From Streptomyces orinoci (GTDB taxonomy: Bacteria > Actinomycetota > Actinomycetes > Streptomycetales > Streptomycetaceae), in NCBI RefSeq assembly GCF_003121295.1, contig NZ_PHNC01000012.1:1-64000 (forward strand): 64,000 bases of DNA. Direction: 5' to 3'. Every line of letters begins with the position of its first letter. Position 1 is the first letter of the stretch. The notes beneath the pieces were generated by a model. The model did not search any database, was not told where the DNA came from, and saw only the letters and a list, made by a program, of their open reading frames with translations. The translations under genes and the position numbers were made by a program. This document shows positions 9,053 through 17,778 of this stretch, in pieces.

Positions 9053-9054
9053 TG

Positions 9055-9621
9055 CTACTTCTCCTGGCTGATCGGCGAATTGGCGCTGCCGCCCCGAAGG
9101 GGCGTCGTCTGAGGGTGGTGGTGGGCGACGGGCGGGCGGGCCGGCTGCTCGCCGCCGCGCTTGTCGATGTATTCGGCGGTGGGCACCATCACCTTGCGCC
9201 GGAAGACGCAGACCACGGTGCCGTCCTGCTTGTAACCGCGGGTCTCCACATGGACGATGCCCCGGTCGCTCTTCGACTTCGACGGCGTCTTGTCCAGCAC
9301 CGTGGTCTCGCCGTAGATGGTGTCGCCGTGGAAGGTGGGGGCGATATGCCGGAGCGACTCCACCTCCAGATTGGCGATGGCCTTGCCCGAGACATCCGGT
9401 ACGGACATGCCCAGCAGCAGCGAGTAGATGTAGTTGCCGACCACCACGTTCTTTCCGAAGTCGGTGGTCCGCTCCGCATAGTTGCTGTCCATATGCAGCG
9501 GGTGGTGGTTCATGGTGAGCAGACAGAACAGGTGGTCGTCGTACTCGGTGACCGTCTTTCCGGGCCAGTGCTTGTAGACGTCCCCGACGGTGAATTCCTC
9601 ATAGGTGCGGCCGAATTGCAT
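9055..9621 (-). CDS. mch: MaoC-type hydratase, probable mesaconyl-CoA hydratase
   Basis: 188-aa hotdog-fold enoyl hydratase. The segment LTMNHHPLHMDSNYAERT carries the Asp/His-type catalytic region of MaoC enzymes, and FHGDTIYGETTVL is the usual later strand. In this operon it should hydrate mesaconyl-C1-CoA to beta-methylmalyl-CoA. The last 25 residues are Pro/Arg-rich and probably a disordered tail. It follows mcl by 5 nt and precedes mcd by 2 nt. Confidence 0.88.
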   Translation of the reverse strand: MQFGRTYEEFTVGDVYKHWPGKTVTEYDDHLFCLLTMNHHPLHMDSNYAERTTDFGKNVVVGNYIYSLLLGMSVPDVSGKAIANLEVESLRHIAPTFHGDTIYGETTVLDKTPSKSKSDRGIVHVETRGYKQDGTVVCVFRRKVMVPTAEYIDKRGGEQPARPPVAHHHPQTTPLRGGSANSPISQEK

Positions 9622-9626
9622 GATGT

Positions 9627-10592
9627 CTACGCCTCCGGAGCCTCGAACTTCGACGTCCGCGTCATGCCCGCGGCCCGCCCCTTGCCCGCGATCACCAGCG
9701 CCATCTTCCGGCTGGCCTCGTCGATCATCTCGTCGCCCAGCATCGCCGAGCCCTTCATCCCGCCCGCCTCGGAGGTGCAGTACTCATAGGCGTCCAGGAT
9801 CAGTTCGGCGTGGTCGTAGTCCTCCTGGGAGGGCGAGAAGACCTCGTTGGCCGCCTCCACCTGGCCCGGGTGCAGCACCCACTTGCCGTCGAAGCCCAGC
9901 GCCGCCGCGCGCCCGGCCACCTCGCGGTAGCCGTCCACATTGCGGATCTGCAGATACGGGCCGTCGATCGCCTGGAGGTCATGGGCGCGGGCCGCCATCA
10001 GGATGCGCATCAGGATGTAGTGGTAGGCGTCCGCCGGGTAACCGGGCGGCTGTTCGCCTACCACCAGGCTCTTCATATTGATCGAGGCCATAAAGTCCGC
10101 CGGGCCGAAGATGATGGTCTCCAGCCGGGGCGAGGCGGCGGCGATCTCGTCCACGTTCACCAGGCCCCGGGCGTTCTCGATCTGCGCCTCGATGCCGATC
10201 CGGCCGACCTCGAAGCCCATGGTCTTCTCGATCTGGGTGAGCAGCAGGTCCAGCGCCACCACCTGCTGGGCGTCCTGCACCTTGGGCAGCATGATGCAGT
10301 CCAGGTTGGGCCCGGCGCCCTCGACCACCGTGATCACATCCCGGTAGGTCCAGTGGGTGGTCCAGTCGTTGACGCGCACCACCCTGGTCTTGCCCGACCA
10401 GTCACCGTTGTTGAGCGCGTCCACCACCGAGTGCCGGGCGCCTTCCTTGGCCAGCGGGGCGCAGGCGTCCTCCAGGTCCAGGAACACCTGGTCGGCCGGC
10501 AGGCCCTGGGCCTTCTCCAGGAAGCGGGGGTTGCTCCCGGGGACGGCGAGGCAGGAGCGGCGGGGACGAAGGCGGTTGACAGGGGTCGTCAT
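9627..10592 (-). CDS. mcl: CitE-like lyase, probable L-malyl/beta-methylmalyl-CoA lyase
   Basis: 321-aa TIM-barrel lyase of the HpcH/HpaI-CitE family: SCLAVPGSNPRFLEKA at the start, FLDLEDACAPLAKEGAR, the metal-binding region IGIEAQIENARGLVNVDEIA and FGPADFMASI. In the ethylmalonyl-CoA pathway it cleaves beta-methylmalyl-CoA to glyoxylate and propionyl-CoA. Its ATG overlaps the ecm stop by 4 nt, so the genes are translationally coupled. Substrate assignment rests on context. Confidence 0.9.
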   Translation of the reverse strand: MTTPVNRLRPRRSCLAVPGSNPRFLEKAQGLPADQVFLDLEDACAPLAKEGARHSVVDALNNGDWSGKTRVVRVNDWTTHWTYRDVITVVEGAGPNLDCIMLPKVQDAQQVVALDLLLTQIEKTMGFEVGRIGIEAQIENARGLVNVDEIAAASPRLETIIFGPADFMASINMKSLVVGEQPPGYPADAYHYILMRILMAARAHDLQAIDGPYLQIRNVDGYREVAGRAAALGFDGKWVLHPGQVEAANEVFSPSQEDYDHAELILDAYEYCTSEAGGMKGSAMLGDEMIDEASRKMALVIAGKGRAAGMTRTSKFEAPEA

Positions 10593-12601
10593 GCGGAGAC
10601 CTCCAGGGGGTCGAGCTCGTTCGCTTTGCGGATCTCATCGACGATACGGCCGATGATCTCGGTGATATCGAAGTCCTTGGGGGTGAAGACGGCGGCGACT
10701 CCGGCCGCCCGCAGGGCGTCGGCGTCGGCGGAGGGGATGATGCCACCCGCGATCACCGGCACCTCGCCCGCCCCCGCGGCACGCAGCCGGTTCAGTACGT
10801 CCGGCACCAGCTCGGCATGCGAGCCGGAGAGGATGGACAGGCCCACACAGTGCACATCCTCGGCGACGGCCGCCGAGACGATCTGCTCCGGGGTGAGCCG
10901 GATGCCCTGGTAGACCACCTCGAAGCCGGCGTCGCGGGCTCGTACCGCTATCTGCTCGGCCCCGTTGGAGTGGCCGTCCAGGCCCGGCTTGCCCACCAGC
11001 AGGCGGAGCTTGCCGGTGCCCAGTTCCTCGGCGGTGCGGGCGACCTTGCGGCGCACCGCGGCCAGCGGGGTGCCGGCCTCGGCGGTGACGGCCAGGGGGG
11101 CGCCGCTGACCCCGGTGGGGGCGCGGAACTCGCCGAAGACATCGCGCAGCGCCCAGGCCCACTCGCCGGTGGTCACCCCGGCGCGTACGCACTCCAGGGT
11201 GGCCGGCATCAGGTTCTCGCTGCCGGCCGCGGTCTTCTTGAGCACCGACAGCGCCTCCTGGGCGCGGTGTTCGTCCCGGTCGTCCCGCCAGCGGTGCAGG
11301 GCGGCCACCACCCGGGCCTCATTGGCCGGGTCCACCGTCATGATGGCGGTGTCCAGGTCGGCGGTGAGCGGATTGGGCTCGGTGGTCTCGAAGCAGTTGA
11401 CCCCGACGATCTTCTCCTCGCCGGACTCGATCCGCCCGCGCCGTTCGGCGTGCGAGGCCACCAACTGGGCCTTGAGATAGCCGGATTCGACGGCCGCCAT
11501 GGCACCGCCCATCTCCTGGATCCGGTCGATCTCGGCCAGCGCCTCGGTGACCAGGCTGTCCACCTTGGCCTCGATCACATGTGATCCGGCGAAGATGTCC
11601 TCGTACTCCAGCAGATCGCTCTCATGCGCCAGCACCTGCTGGATGCGCAGCGACCACTGCTGGTCCCAGGGCCGCGGCAGCCCCAGCGCCTCGTTCCAGG
11701 CGGGCAGCTGGACGGCCCGGGCGCGGGCGTCCTTGGAGAGGGTGACCGCCAGCATCTCCAGCACGATCCGCTGGACGTTGTTCTCCGGCTGGGCCTCGGT
11801 CAGTCCCAGGGAGTTGACCTGGACGCCATAGCGGAAGCGGCGGTGCTTGGGGTTCTCGATGCCATAGCGGTCCCGGGTGATCCGGTCCCAGATGCGGCCG
11901 AACGCCCGCATCTTGCACATCTCCTCGATGAACCGGACGCCCGCGTTGACGAAGAAGGAGATCCGGGCGACCACCTCGCCCTTGCGCTCCCCGGGCACCT
12001 GGCCGGAGGCGAACACCGCGTCCAGCACCGCGATGGCGGTGGACATGGCGTAGGCGATCTCCTGGACCGGGGTGGCCCCCGCCTCCTGGAGGTGGTAGCT
12101 GCAGATGTTGATCGGATTCCACTTGGGGATGTGGTTCACCGTGTAGGTGATCATGTCCGTGGTCAGCCGCAGCGAGGGCCCCGGCGGGAAGACATGCGTC
12201 CCGCGCGAGAGGTATTCCTTGACGATGTCGTTCTGGGTGGTGCCCTGCAGCTTGGTGATGTCGGCGCCCTGTTCCTCCGCGACCACCTGGTACATGGCCA
12301 GCAGCCACATGGCGGTGGCGTTGATGGTCATGGAGGTGTTCATCCGCTCCAGCGGGATGTCCTTGAACAGCCGCCGCATGTCGCCCAGTTGGGAGACCGG
12401 CACCCCGACCCGGCCGACCTCGCCGCGGGCGAGGATGTGGTCGGGGTCGTAGCCGGTCTGGGTGGGCAGGTCGAAGGCCACCGACAGACCGGTCTGTCCC
12501 TTGGCCAGATTGCGGCGGTAGAGCTCATTGGACGCCTCGGCGGTGGAGTGCCCGGCGTAGGTCCGCATCAGCCACGGACGGTCCTTCTGCCGCTCGGTCA
12601 T
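10589..12601 (-). CDS. ecm: Ethylmalonyl-CoA mutase, B12-dependent
   Basis: 670 aa, converting (2R)-ethylmalonyl-CoA to (2S)-methylsuccinyl-CoA through adenosylcobalamin. The catalytic barrel occupies about residues 1-510 (FDLPTQTGYDPDHILARGEV, CSYHLQEAGATPVQEIAY). The cobalamin domain is at about 530-660, with the DxHxxG ligand motif in KPGLDGHSNGAEQ and later GLSILSGSHAELV and VPVIAGGIIP. It belongs to the MeaA branch rather than methylmalonyl-CoA mutase by its single chain and its ccr partner. Its ATG shares one base with the ccr stop (TGATG). Confidence 0.95.
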   Translation of the reverse strand: MTERQKDRPWLMRTYAGHSTAEASNELYRRNLAKGQTGLSVAFDLPTQTGYDPDHILARGEVGRVGVPVSQLGDMRRLFKDIPLERMNTSMTINATAMWLLAMYQVVAEEQGADITKLQGTTQNDIVKEYLSRGTHVFPPGPSLRLTTDMITYTVNHIPKWNPINICSYHLQEAGATPVQEIAYAMSTAIAVLDAVFASGQVPGERKGEVVARISFFVNAGVRFIEEMCKMRAFGRIWDRITRDRYGIENPKHRRFRYGVQVNSLGLTEAQPENNVQRIVLEMLAVTLSKDARARAVQLPAWNEALGLPRPWDQQWSLRIQQVLAHESDLLEYEDIFAGSHVIEAKVDSLVTEALAEIDRIQEMGGAMAAVESGYLKAQLVASHAERRGRIESGEEKIVGVNCFETTEPNPLTADLDTAIMTVDPANEARVVAALHRWRDDRDEHRAQEALSVLKKTAAGSENLMPATLECVRAGVTTGEWAWALRDVFGEFRAPTGVSGAPLAVTAEAGTPLAAVRRKVARTAEELGTGKLRLLVGKPGLDGHSNGAEQIAVRARDAGFEVVYQGIRLTPEQIVSAAVAEDVHCVGLSILSGSHAELVPDVLNRLRAAGAGEVPVIAGGIIPSADADALRAAGVAAVFTPKDFDITEIIGRIVDEIRKANELDPLEVSA

Positions 12602-13938
12602 CAGATGTTCCGGAAGCGGTTGATCGCGTCGATGTGCCGGGCCCGCATCTCCTCGTCGCGCACGCCCATGCCTTCCTCCGGCGCCAGCGCCAGCACGCCG
12701 ACCTTGCCCTGGTGGAGGTTGCGGTGCACGTCATAGGCGGCCTGCCCGGTGTCCGCCAGACGGTAGGTCTTGGACAGGGTGGGGTGGATCTTCCCCTTGG
12801 CGATCAGTCGGTTGGCCTCCCAGGCCTCCCGGTAGTTGGCGAAGTGCGAGCCGATGATGCGCTTCAGCGACATCCACAGATAGCGGTTGTCGTACTCGTG
12901 CTTGTATCCGGAGGTGGAGGCGCAGGTGACGATCGTCCCGCCCTTCCTGGTCACATAGACACTGGCGCCGAAGGTCTCCCGGCCGGGGTGCTCGAAGACG
13001 ATGTCCACATCCTCGCCGCCGGTGAGTTCCCGGATGCGCTTGCCGAAGCGCTTCCACTCCCGGGGGTCCTGGTTGTGCTCGTCCTTCCAGAACTTGTAGC
13101 CCTCGGCGGTACGGTCGATGATCGCCTCGGCGCCCATGGCGCGGCAGATGTCCGCCTTCTGCTCGCTGGAGACCACACAGATCGGATTGGCGCCGCCGGC
13201 CAGCGCGAACTGGGTGGCGTAGGAGCCGAGTCCGCCGCTGGCGCCCCAGATCAGCACATTGTCGCCCTGCTTCATCCCGGCGCCGTTGCGGGAGACCAGC
13301 TGCCGGTAGGCGGTGGAGTTGACCAGCCCCGGCGCGGCCGCCTCCTCCCAGCTCAGATGGCGCGGCTTGGGCATCAGCTGGTTGGACTTCACCAGCGCGA
13401 TCTCGGCCAGGCCGCCGAAGTTGGTCTCAAAGCCCCAGATGCGCTGCTCGGGGTCGAGCATGGTGTCGTTGTGCCCGTCGGCCGACTCCAGTTCCACCGA
13501 CAGGCAGTGCGCCACCACCTCGTCGCCCGGCTTCCAGGCGTTGACGCCGGCTCCGGTGCGCAGCACCACGCCCGCCAGGTCGGAGCCGATGATGTGGTAC
13601 GGCAGGTCGTGCCGCTTGGTGAGCGGGGAGAGCTTGCCGTAGCGCTCCAGGAAGCCGAAGGTGGACACCGGCTCGAAGATCGAGGTCCACACCGAGTTGT
13701 AGTTGACCGAGCTGGCCATCACCGCCACCAGCGCCTCGCCGGGCCCGAGTTCGGGCAGTGGCACCTCTTCGACATGCAGTGACTTGCGCGGGTCCTTCTC
13801 CCGGGTGGGCAGGCCGGCGAACATCTCGGCCTCGTCCTTGTGCACGGTCACCGCGCGGTAGGACTCGGGGAGTTGGAGCGCGGCGAAGTCCTCGCTCGTG
13901 CTGTCGGCAGCGAGGATCGCGTCGAGTATCTGGTTCAC
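12601..13938 (-). CDS. ccr: Crotonyl-CoA carboxylase/reductase
   Basis: 445-aa medium-chain dehydrogenase that reductively carboxylates crotonyl-CoA to ethylmalonyl-CoA with NADPH and CO2. This supplies the pathway and ethylmalonyl-CoA extender units for polyketides. NADPH loop: WGASGGLGSYATQFA. Residues described for CO2 binding in this family are visible: Asn in SVNYNSVW, Phe-Glu in WGFETNFGG, His in IGSHFANYREAW. I start at GTG 13938 because GGAGG lies 8 nt upstream and the length matches the family; the frame runs to 14211 through unrelated sequence. First gene of the five-gene operon; a cluster of GGCACGC sites lies 170-260 bp upstream. Confidence 0.97.
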   Translation of the reverse strand: MNQILDAILAADSTSEDFAALQLPESYRAVTVHKDEAEMFAGLPTREKDPRKSLHVEEVPLPELGPGEALVAVMASSVNYNSVWTSIFEPVSTFGFLERYGKLSPLTKRHDLPYHIIGSDLAGVVLRTGAGVNAWKPGDEVVAHCLSVELESADGHNDTMLDPEQRIWGFETNFGGLAEIALVKSNQLMPKPRHLSWEEAAAPGLVNSTAYRQLVSRNGAGMKQGDNVLIWGASGGLGSYATQFALAGGANPICVVSSEQKADICRAMGAEAIIDRTAEGYKFWKDEHNQDPREWKRFGKRIRELTGGEDVDIVFEHPGRETFGASVYVTRKGGTIVTCASTSGYKHEYDNRYLWMSLKRIIGSHFANYREAWEANRLIAKGKIHPTLSKTYRLADTGQAAYDVHRNLHQGKVGVLALAPEEGMGVRDEEMRARHIDAINRFRNI

Positions 13939-14105
13939 GGTTGCCTCCGGCGAAGCGCCTGGGAACGGGGCTTTGGGGGAACGTCGGGGGTGGTGCGGCT
14001 GTCGGTGCTGCGATCCGTCGGTTCGGGCCTTGCGATGCGCGGGGTGAGCGCGTGCGGTGCCTGGTGACGCAGGCGGTCCGGGCGCACAAAGTGCTTGTGG
14101 GGACA

Positions 14106-14196
14106 GCCGGCACGCGACTGTGGTCGTCTGCGTGCCGGCCGCCCGGACGCGACCAAGGTATGGCACGCCGTGCCAGCCGACAAGACACTGCGTGCC
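14106..14196. promoter_or_regulatory. GGCACGC/GCGTGCC operator array upstream of ccr
   Basis: Within the 321-bp gene-free gap (13939-14259), GGCACGC or its complement appears four times. It forms an inverted repeat GCCGGCACGC (14106-14115) / GCGTGCCGGC (14130-14139), a compact palindrome TGGCACGCCGTGCCA (14161-14175), and a half site GCGTGCC (14190-14196). This looks like a regulator-binding region for the ethylmalonyl-CoA operon. The regulator is not identified; the TetR gene 2.7 kb upstream is a candidate. No -10/-35 boxes or cobalamin riboswitch features were recognised here. Confidence 0.6.
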
Positions 14197-14259
14197 ATGA
14201 AATTGAGACATCTGTCACCGGGGGTTCACAGATGAGCGGGGCCGGTGGGGTAGGGGAGT

Positions 14260-16755
14260 TCAGTCGCGCGGTGTCCCGTACCGGCCCGAGACATACGGCA
14301 GCATGCTCAGTGCCCCATCGGCCATAAAGCCCCACCAGACCAGCTGGGACAGCACCGTGGGCGGCACCGGATGCTGCCCGTCCAGCAGCCAGGCCGCCCA
14401 GGCGAAGGCCGGCGGCACCTGGAGCGCCATCGACACCTTCAACTGCCAGACGGGGCGCCGGATGCCACCGGACCAGGTGTAGTACTGGCCCCAGACCCGC
14501 CCGGCGCCCATGGCCGACAACCCGCCCCACAGCGCCGCCGAACCGGAGACCGGCACCAGGCCGGGCAGCAGCGTGGTGGCCAGCAGGCCGGTGAGGGAGC
14601 ACAGCAGCAGCGCCCAGGGCCACAGGAAGTACCGGGTGACGGTGATCGCGTCCAGCCGGGGACCGGACGGGCGGGGCGGCACCGGCACCGCCGGACCACC
14701 GGCCTCGGTGGCGATCCGCCCCGCCGCGGCGCGCAAGGTCTCGGCCTGCCGGTGATCCCCCTGCCCCTGGTGCCAGGCGGCCAGCAGCTCGGTGAACTCC
14801 CGTTCCCTGGCGGGCAGCTGGTATGCCCGGCAGATCTCCAGGCCCTCCGCCAGCCGGGCGCGCGCCCGGTCCGGATGGTGTCCGGCCGCCTCCAGCCGGT
14901 GGGCCAGTGCCAGCCGGTCGAGCAGGGAGCGCAGATCCCCGGCGGCCCTGCTGTGCGACAGCGATCTGCGCAGATGGTCCAGGGCCTGGCGGGGTTTGCC
15001 CTGGGCCAGGCAGAGTTCGGCGAGCGTGGCCCGGGTCAGTGCCCGGGCGGCCCGGTCGGAGCACCCCTTGCCCAGCCTCCGGGCCGCCTCCAGCCGCTCC
15101 CTGGCCCGGGGAAGGGAGCCTTCGGCGAGATGGTCCAGGGCCAGCCGGTTGAGGTCCTGGATCCGGCCGGCCAGATCGCCCGGGGCCCTGGCGGAATCGG
15201 CCTGCCGGCGGCACCACCGGGCCTCGCGGAAATCACCGTCCTGCCGGAGCCGGTCGCCCAGCCAGTGGGCCAGCTCCGGCACCTGGTACAGCGCACCGAT
15301 CTGGTCGCAGATCACATAGGCCGCGTGGAAGCACTGCTCCTCGGCGTCCGCCATCCCCAACTGGCGGTACTCGGCGCCCATTTCCAGCAGCAGGTTGGCC
15401 TCGGTCAGCCGGTTGCCCTGCCGCTGGGCCACCGCCACCAGGCGGTCCAGCACGGTCAGCGCCTCGGCCGGACGGGCCCGCAGTGCCAGATGCCGGGCCA
15501 GCGGCACCCCCAGACGGGCCACCCTGCGGTGCGCCCCGGCCGCGAAGTCCCGTTCCAGCGCGGCCAGCAGCGCGTCCTGCTCGCGGTCCAGCCAGGCCCG
15601 GTCATCCTGGCCCGCCCGCCGGATCCACTCCTCCACCAGCGCCTGCCATGCCATCTCCCGCTTCCGGCGCGGCTCTTCGGCCGCCAGCCGCTCCCGGGCG
15701 TACAGCCGCCACAGATCGTGGAAGCGCACCCGGCCCCGCTCATCCGCCCGTTCCAGCAGATGGGCGTTGACCAGCCGGCGCAGCGCCCGCTGGGTCTCGG
15801 CCACGGTGGTCCCGGCGAGGGCCGCGGCCGCGTCCGGGCCGATCTCCCGCCCGGGATGCAGGCCCAGCAGCCGCAGCAGCCGGGCGTCGGCGGGGGACAG
15901 GGCCCGGTACGAGGCCGCGAACGCGGCCCGCACACTGAACTGTTCATCCACCTCCAGCTCGGCCAGCCGCTCGTTCTCCGCCCGCAGCGCGGCCAGCAGC
16001 GGCCCGGTGGTGCCGTCCTCCTCGGTACGGGCGGCGGCCACCCGCAGCGAGAGCGCCAGATGCCCGCAGAGCGCGGCCAGTTCATCCAGTTCTGCCGGGT
16101 TTGCCGGGATTTTCGGCAGCAGGGCGGTGAGCACCGTCCGGGAGTCCTCGGCGGAGAACACCCCCAGCGGCAGGGCGTCCAGACCGTCCACGGTCAGCCG
16201 GGTGCGGGAGGTGACCAGCACCGTGTGCGGCCCGCCCGGCAGCAGCGCGGCGAACTGCGCGGCGGAGGCGGCGTCGTCCAGCACCAGCAGCACCGCCCCA
16301 TGGCTGTGCGCCCGCTCCCGCAGCCGGCCGCGCAGCATGGCCGCCAAGTGGCCCCGGTCCCGGGGCAGATGCCGCCCCCGCACCGCCAGCCGCCGCAGAA
16401 AGGCACCGGCCAGCTGGGCCGGGTCGGCGGGCGGCTCCCCGCTGTGCCCGCCCAGATCCGCGTAGAGCACTCCGCCCGGGAACCAGCCGCGCTCCACCGC
16501 GCGGTGCGCGGCCTCCGTCACCAGGGCGGTCTTGCCGCACCCCGGCGGCCCGCTGACCACCACCCCGCCGCCCGGGCCGCGCAGCGCGTCCAGCACCCGC
16601 CCCAGCTCCGCCTCGCGCCGGGCCACCAGCGGCGGTCTGAGCGGCAGTTCGTCCAGCAGCCTGGGCTGCGGGGCCTCCAGGGTGAGGAAGGTGAAGTTCT
16701 CCCCCTGGAAGACGTTCTCGGCCCGGCCGCCCTCGATCCGGTTGTTCGCGCTCAC
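14260..16755 (-). CDS. NB-ARC ATPase with TPR-like repeats and C-terminal membrane segments
   Basis: 831 aa. A short N-terminal motif NNRIEGGRAENVFQGENFTF precedes an NB-ARC/STAND ATPase: P-loop GPPGCGKTAL at 69-78, Walker B VLLVLDDA, sensor TSRTRL and a winged-helix region. Residues about 390-690 are helical repeats of TPR type (arginine-rich pairs such as LARHLALRARPAEALTVLDR). The last about 110 residues hold three or four hydrophobic helices (LWPWALLLCSLTGLLATTLL and later), so the protein is probably anchored in the membrane. STAND proteins are signal-triggered switches. There is no SARP DNA-binding domain, so it is not a SARP/AfsR regulator. It sits between ccr and the TetR gene, all on the minus strand. 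Function unknown. Confidence 0.8.
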   Translation of the reverse strand: MSANNRIEGGRAENVFQGENFTFLTLEAPQPRLLDELPLRPPLVARREAELGRVLDALRGPGGGVVVSGPPGCGKTALVTEAAHRAVERGWFPGGVLYADLGGHSGEPPADPAQLAGAFLRRLAVRGRHLPRDRGHLAAMLRGRLRERAHSHGAVLLVLDDAASAAQFAALLPGGPHTVLVTSRTRLTVDGLDALPLGVFSAEDSRTVLTALLPKIPANPAELDELAALCGHLALSLRVAAARTEEDGTTGPLLAALRAENERLAELEVDEQFSVRAAFAASYRALSPADARLLRLLGLHPGREIGPDAAAALAGTTVAETQRALRRLVNAHLLERADERGRVRFHDLWRLYARERLAAEEPRRKREMAWQALVEEWIRRAGQDDRAWLDREQDALLAALERDFAAGAHRRVARLGVPLARHLALRARPAEALTVLDRLVAVAQRQGNRLTEANLLLEMGAEYRQLGMADAEEQCFHAAYVICDQIGALYQVPELAHWLGDRLRQDGDFREARWCRRQADSARAPGDLAGRIQDLNRLALDHLAEGSLPRARERLEAARRLGKGCSDRAARALTRATLAELCLAQGKPRQALDHLRRSLSHSRAAGDLRSLLDRLALAHRLEAAGHHPDRARARLAEGLEICRAYQLPAREREFTELLAAWHQGQGDHRQAETLRAAAGRIATEAGGPAVPVPPRPSGPRLDAITVTRYFLWPWALLLCSLTGLLATTLLPGLVPVSGSAALWGGLSAMGAGRVWGQYYTWSGGIRRPVWQLKVSMALQVPPAFAWAAWLLDGQHPVPPTVLSQLVWWGFMADGALSMLPYVSGRYGTPRD

Positions 16756-16762
16756 TCGCGCC

Positions 16763-16798
16763 CCCCGTGCTTGTACTTCTCACGTGGGTAGCACGGGG
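16763..16798. promoter_or_regulatory. Spaced inverted repeat upstream of the NB-ARC gene
   Basis: CCCCGTGCT (16763-16771) and AGCACGGGG (16790-16798) are exact reverse complements 18 bp apart, directly before the NB-ARC start codon at 16755. It could be an operator or an mRNA hairpin in the leader. Confidence 0.45.
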
Positions 16799-16850
16799 CG
16801 GGCCGGGGCGTCAGGCGGTCGGCACGATCGGTGCGATACCGGTGAACACG

Positions 16851-16876
16851 CGGTAGCGGTGAACGGGCCGCTACCG
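16851..16876. terminator. Hairpin after the TetR gene
   Basis: CGGTAGCGG (16851-16859) and CCGCTACCG (16868-16876) with an 8-nt loop, 8 nt beyond the TetR stop codon. It is probably the terminator of the regulator gene; no U-tract. Confidence 0.65.
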
Positions 16877-16883
16877 GTGGACG

Positions 16884-17693
16884 TCAGCCCCGCAGCACCT
16901 TCTCGATCGCCCGCATCACATCCCCCAGCGGCGCGTCCGTCCGCGCCACCGTCACCAGCACCTCGCCGCCCTCCGCCCGGGCCGCGGCCGGTTCCTGCTC
17001 CCGGCTGGCGCCGATGCCTTTGCCGAAGGTCTCCCGGACGATGGCGAAGGCATGGTCCAGCTGCGCCTCCAGATCCCCCTCGCCGCCGCCCCGCAGCCAG
17101 CGCCGCAGGACATGGTTGTGCGCGGTGACCACCGCCGAGGCGGCCACCTCGGCCATCAGCGGATCGTCGTGATGGTGCAGCCCCTCCTCGAAGTGACCCA
17201 GCAGATAGCGGGTGAACAGCCGCTCATAGCGGGCCACCGAGGCGATCTCCCGCTCCCGCAGCGCGGGGACCTCGCGGGTCAGCCGGTAGCGCTCCACCGA
17301 GACGGCCGGCGAGGCGGCGTACATCCGCATCACCTCCTTGATCCCCCGGCACACCGTGTCCAGCGGGTTCTCGCCCGCCGGCGCCGCCTGGAGCACCCCG
17401 GCCGCCCGCACCAGGGTGTCGTCATGGTCGGGGAAGATCGCCTCTTCCTTGGAGCGGAAGTGGCGGAAGAAGGTGCGGCGGGCGACCCCGGCGGTGGCGG
17501 CGATCTCGTCCACCGTGGTGGCCTCATAGCCCTTGGTCGCAAACAACTCCATGGCAGCGGAGGCGAGTTTGCGGCGCATGGCCAGACGCTGGGCGGCGGC
17601 GCGCCGCGAACCCGCGCTCTCGGCGCCGGACTCGCCGTCGCCCCGGGCGGCGGTTCCGCGGGACGGACGGGCGGACTTGACGGGCTGGGACAT
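16884..17693 (-). CDS. TetR family transcriptional regulator
   Basis: 269 aa. After a disordered N-terminus of about 37 residues, the TetR helix-turn-helix is clear: LASAAMELFATKGYEATTVD, IAATAGVARRTFFRHFRSKE. The ligand domain follows. I start at ATG 17693 (MSQPVKS); the longer frame to 17939 overlaps the dehydrogenase gene. It lies between ccr and the 3-hydroxyacyl-CoA dehydrogenase gene, so control of acyl-CoA metabolism, including the ccr operon, is likely. The effector is unknown. Confidence 0.9.
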   Translation of the reverse strand: MSQPVKSARPSRGTAARGDGESGAESAGSRRAAAQRLAMRRKLASAAMELFATKGYEATTVDEIAATAGVARRTFFRHFRSKEEAIFPDHDDTLVRAAGVLQAAPAGENPLDTVCRGIKEVMRMYAASPAVSVERYRLTREVPALREREIASVARYERLFTRYLLGHFEEGLHHHDDPLMAEVAASAVVTAHNHVLRRWLRGGGEGDLEAQLDHAFAIVRETFGKGIGASREQEPAAARAEGGEVLVTVARTDAPLGDVMRAIEKVLRG

Positions 17694-17778
17694 GTGGGGA
17701 ACGTAACACGCTCCCGTGCGGACGTGCCGGGGCGGACCGGCGGAGGGCTCCAGCAGCCCGCCCCAGGCAGGGTCCTGC

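Noticed and set aside
13939..14259. Cobalamin riboswitch before ccr-ecm
   Set aside because: No B12-box-like sequence seen on the minus strand; the palindromes fit protein operators better.
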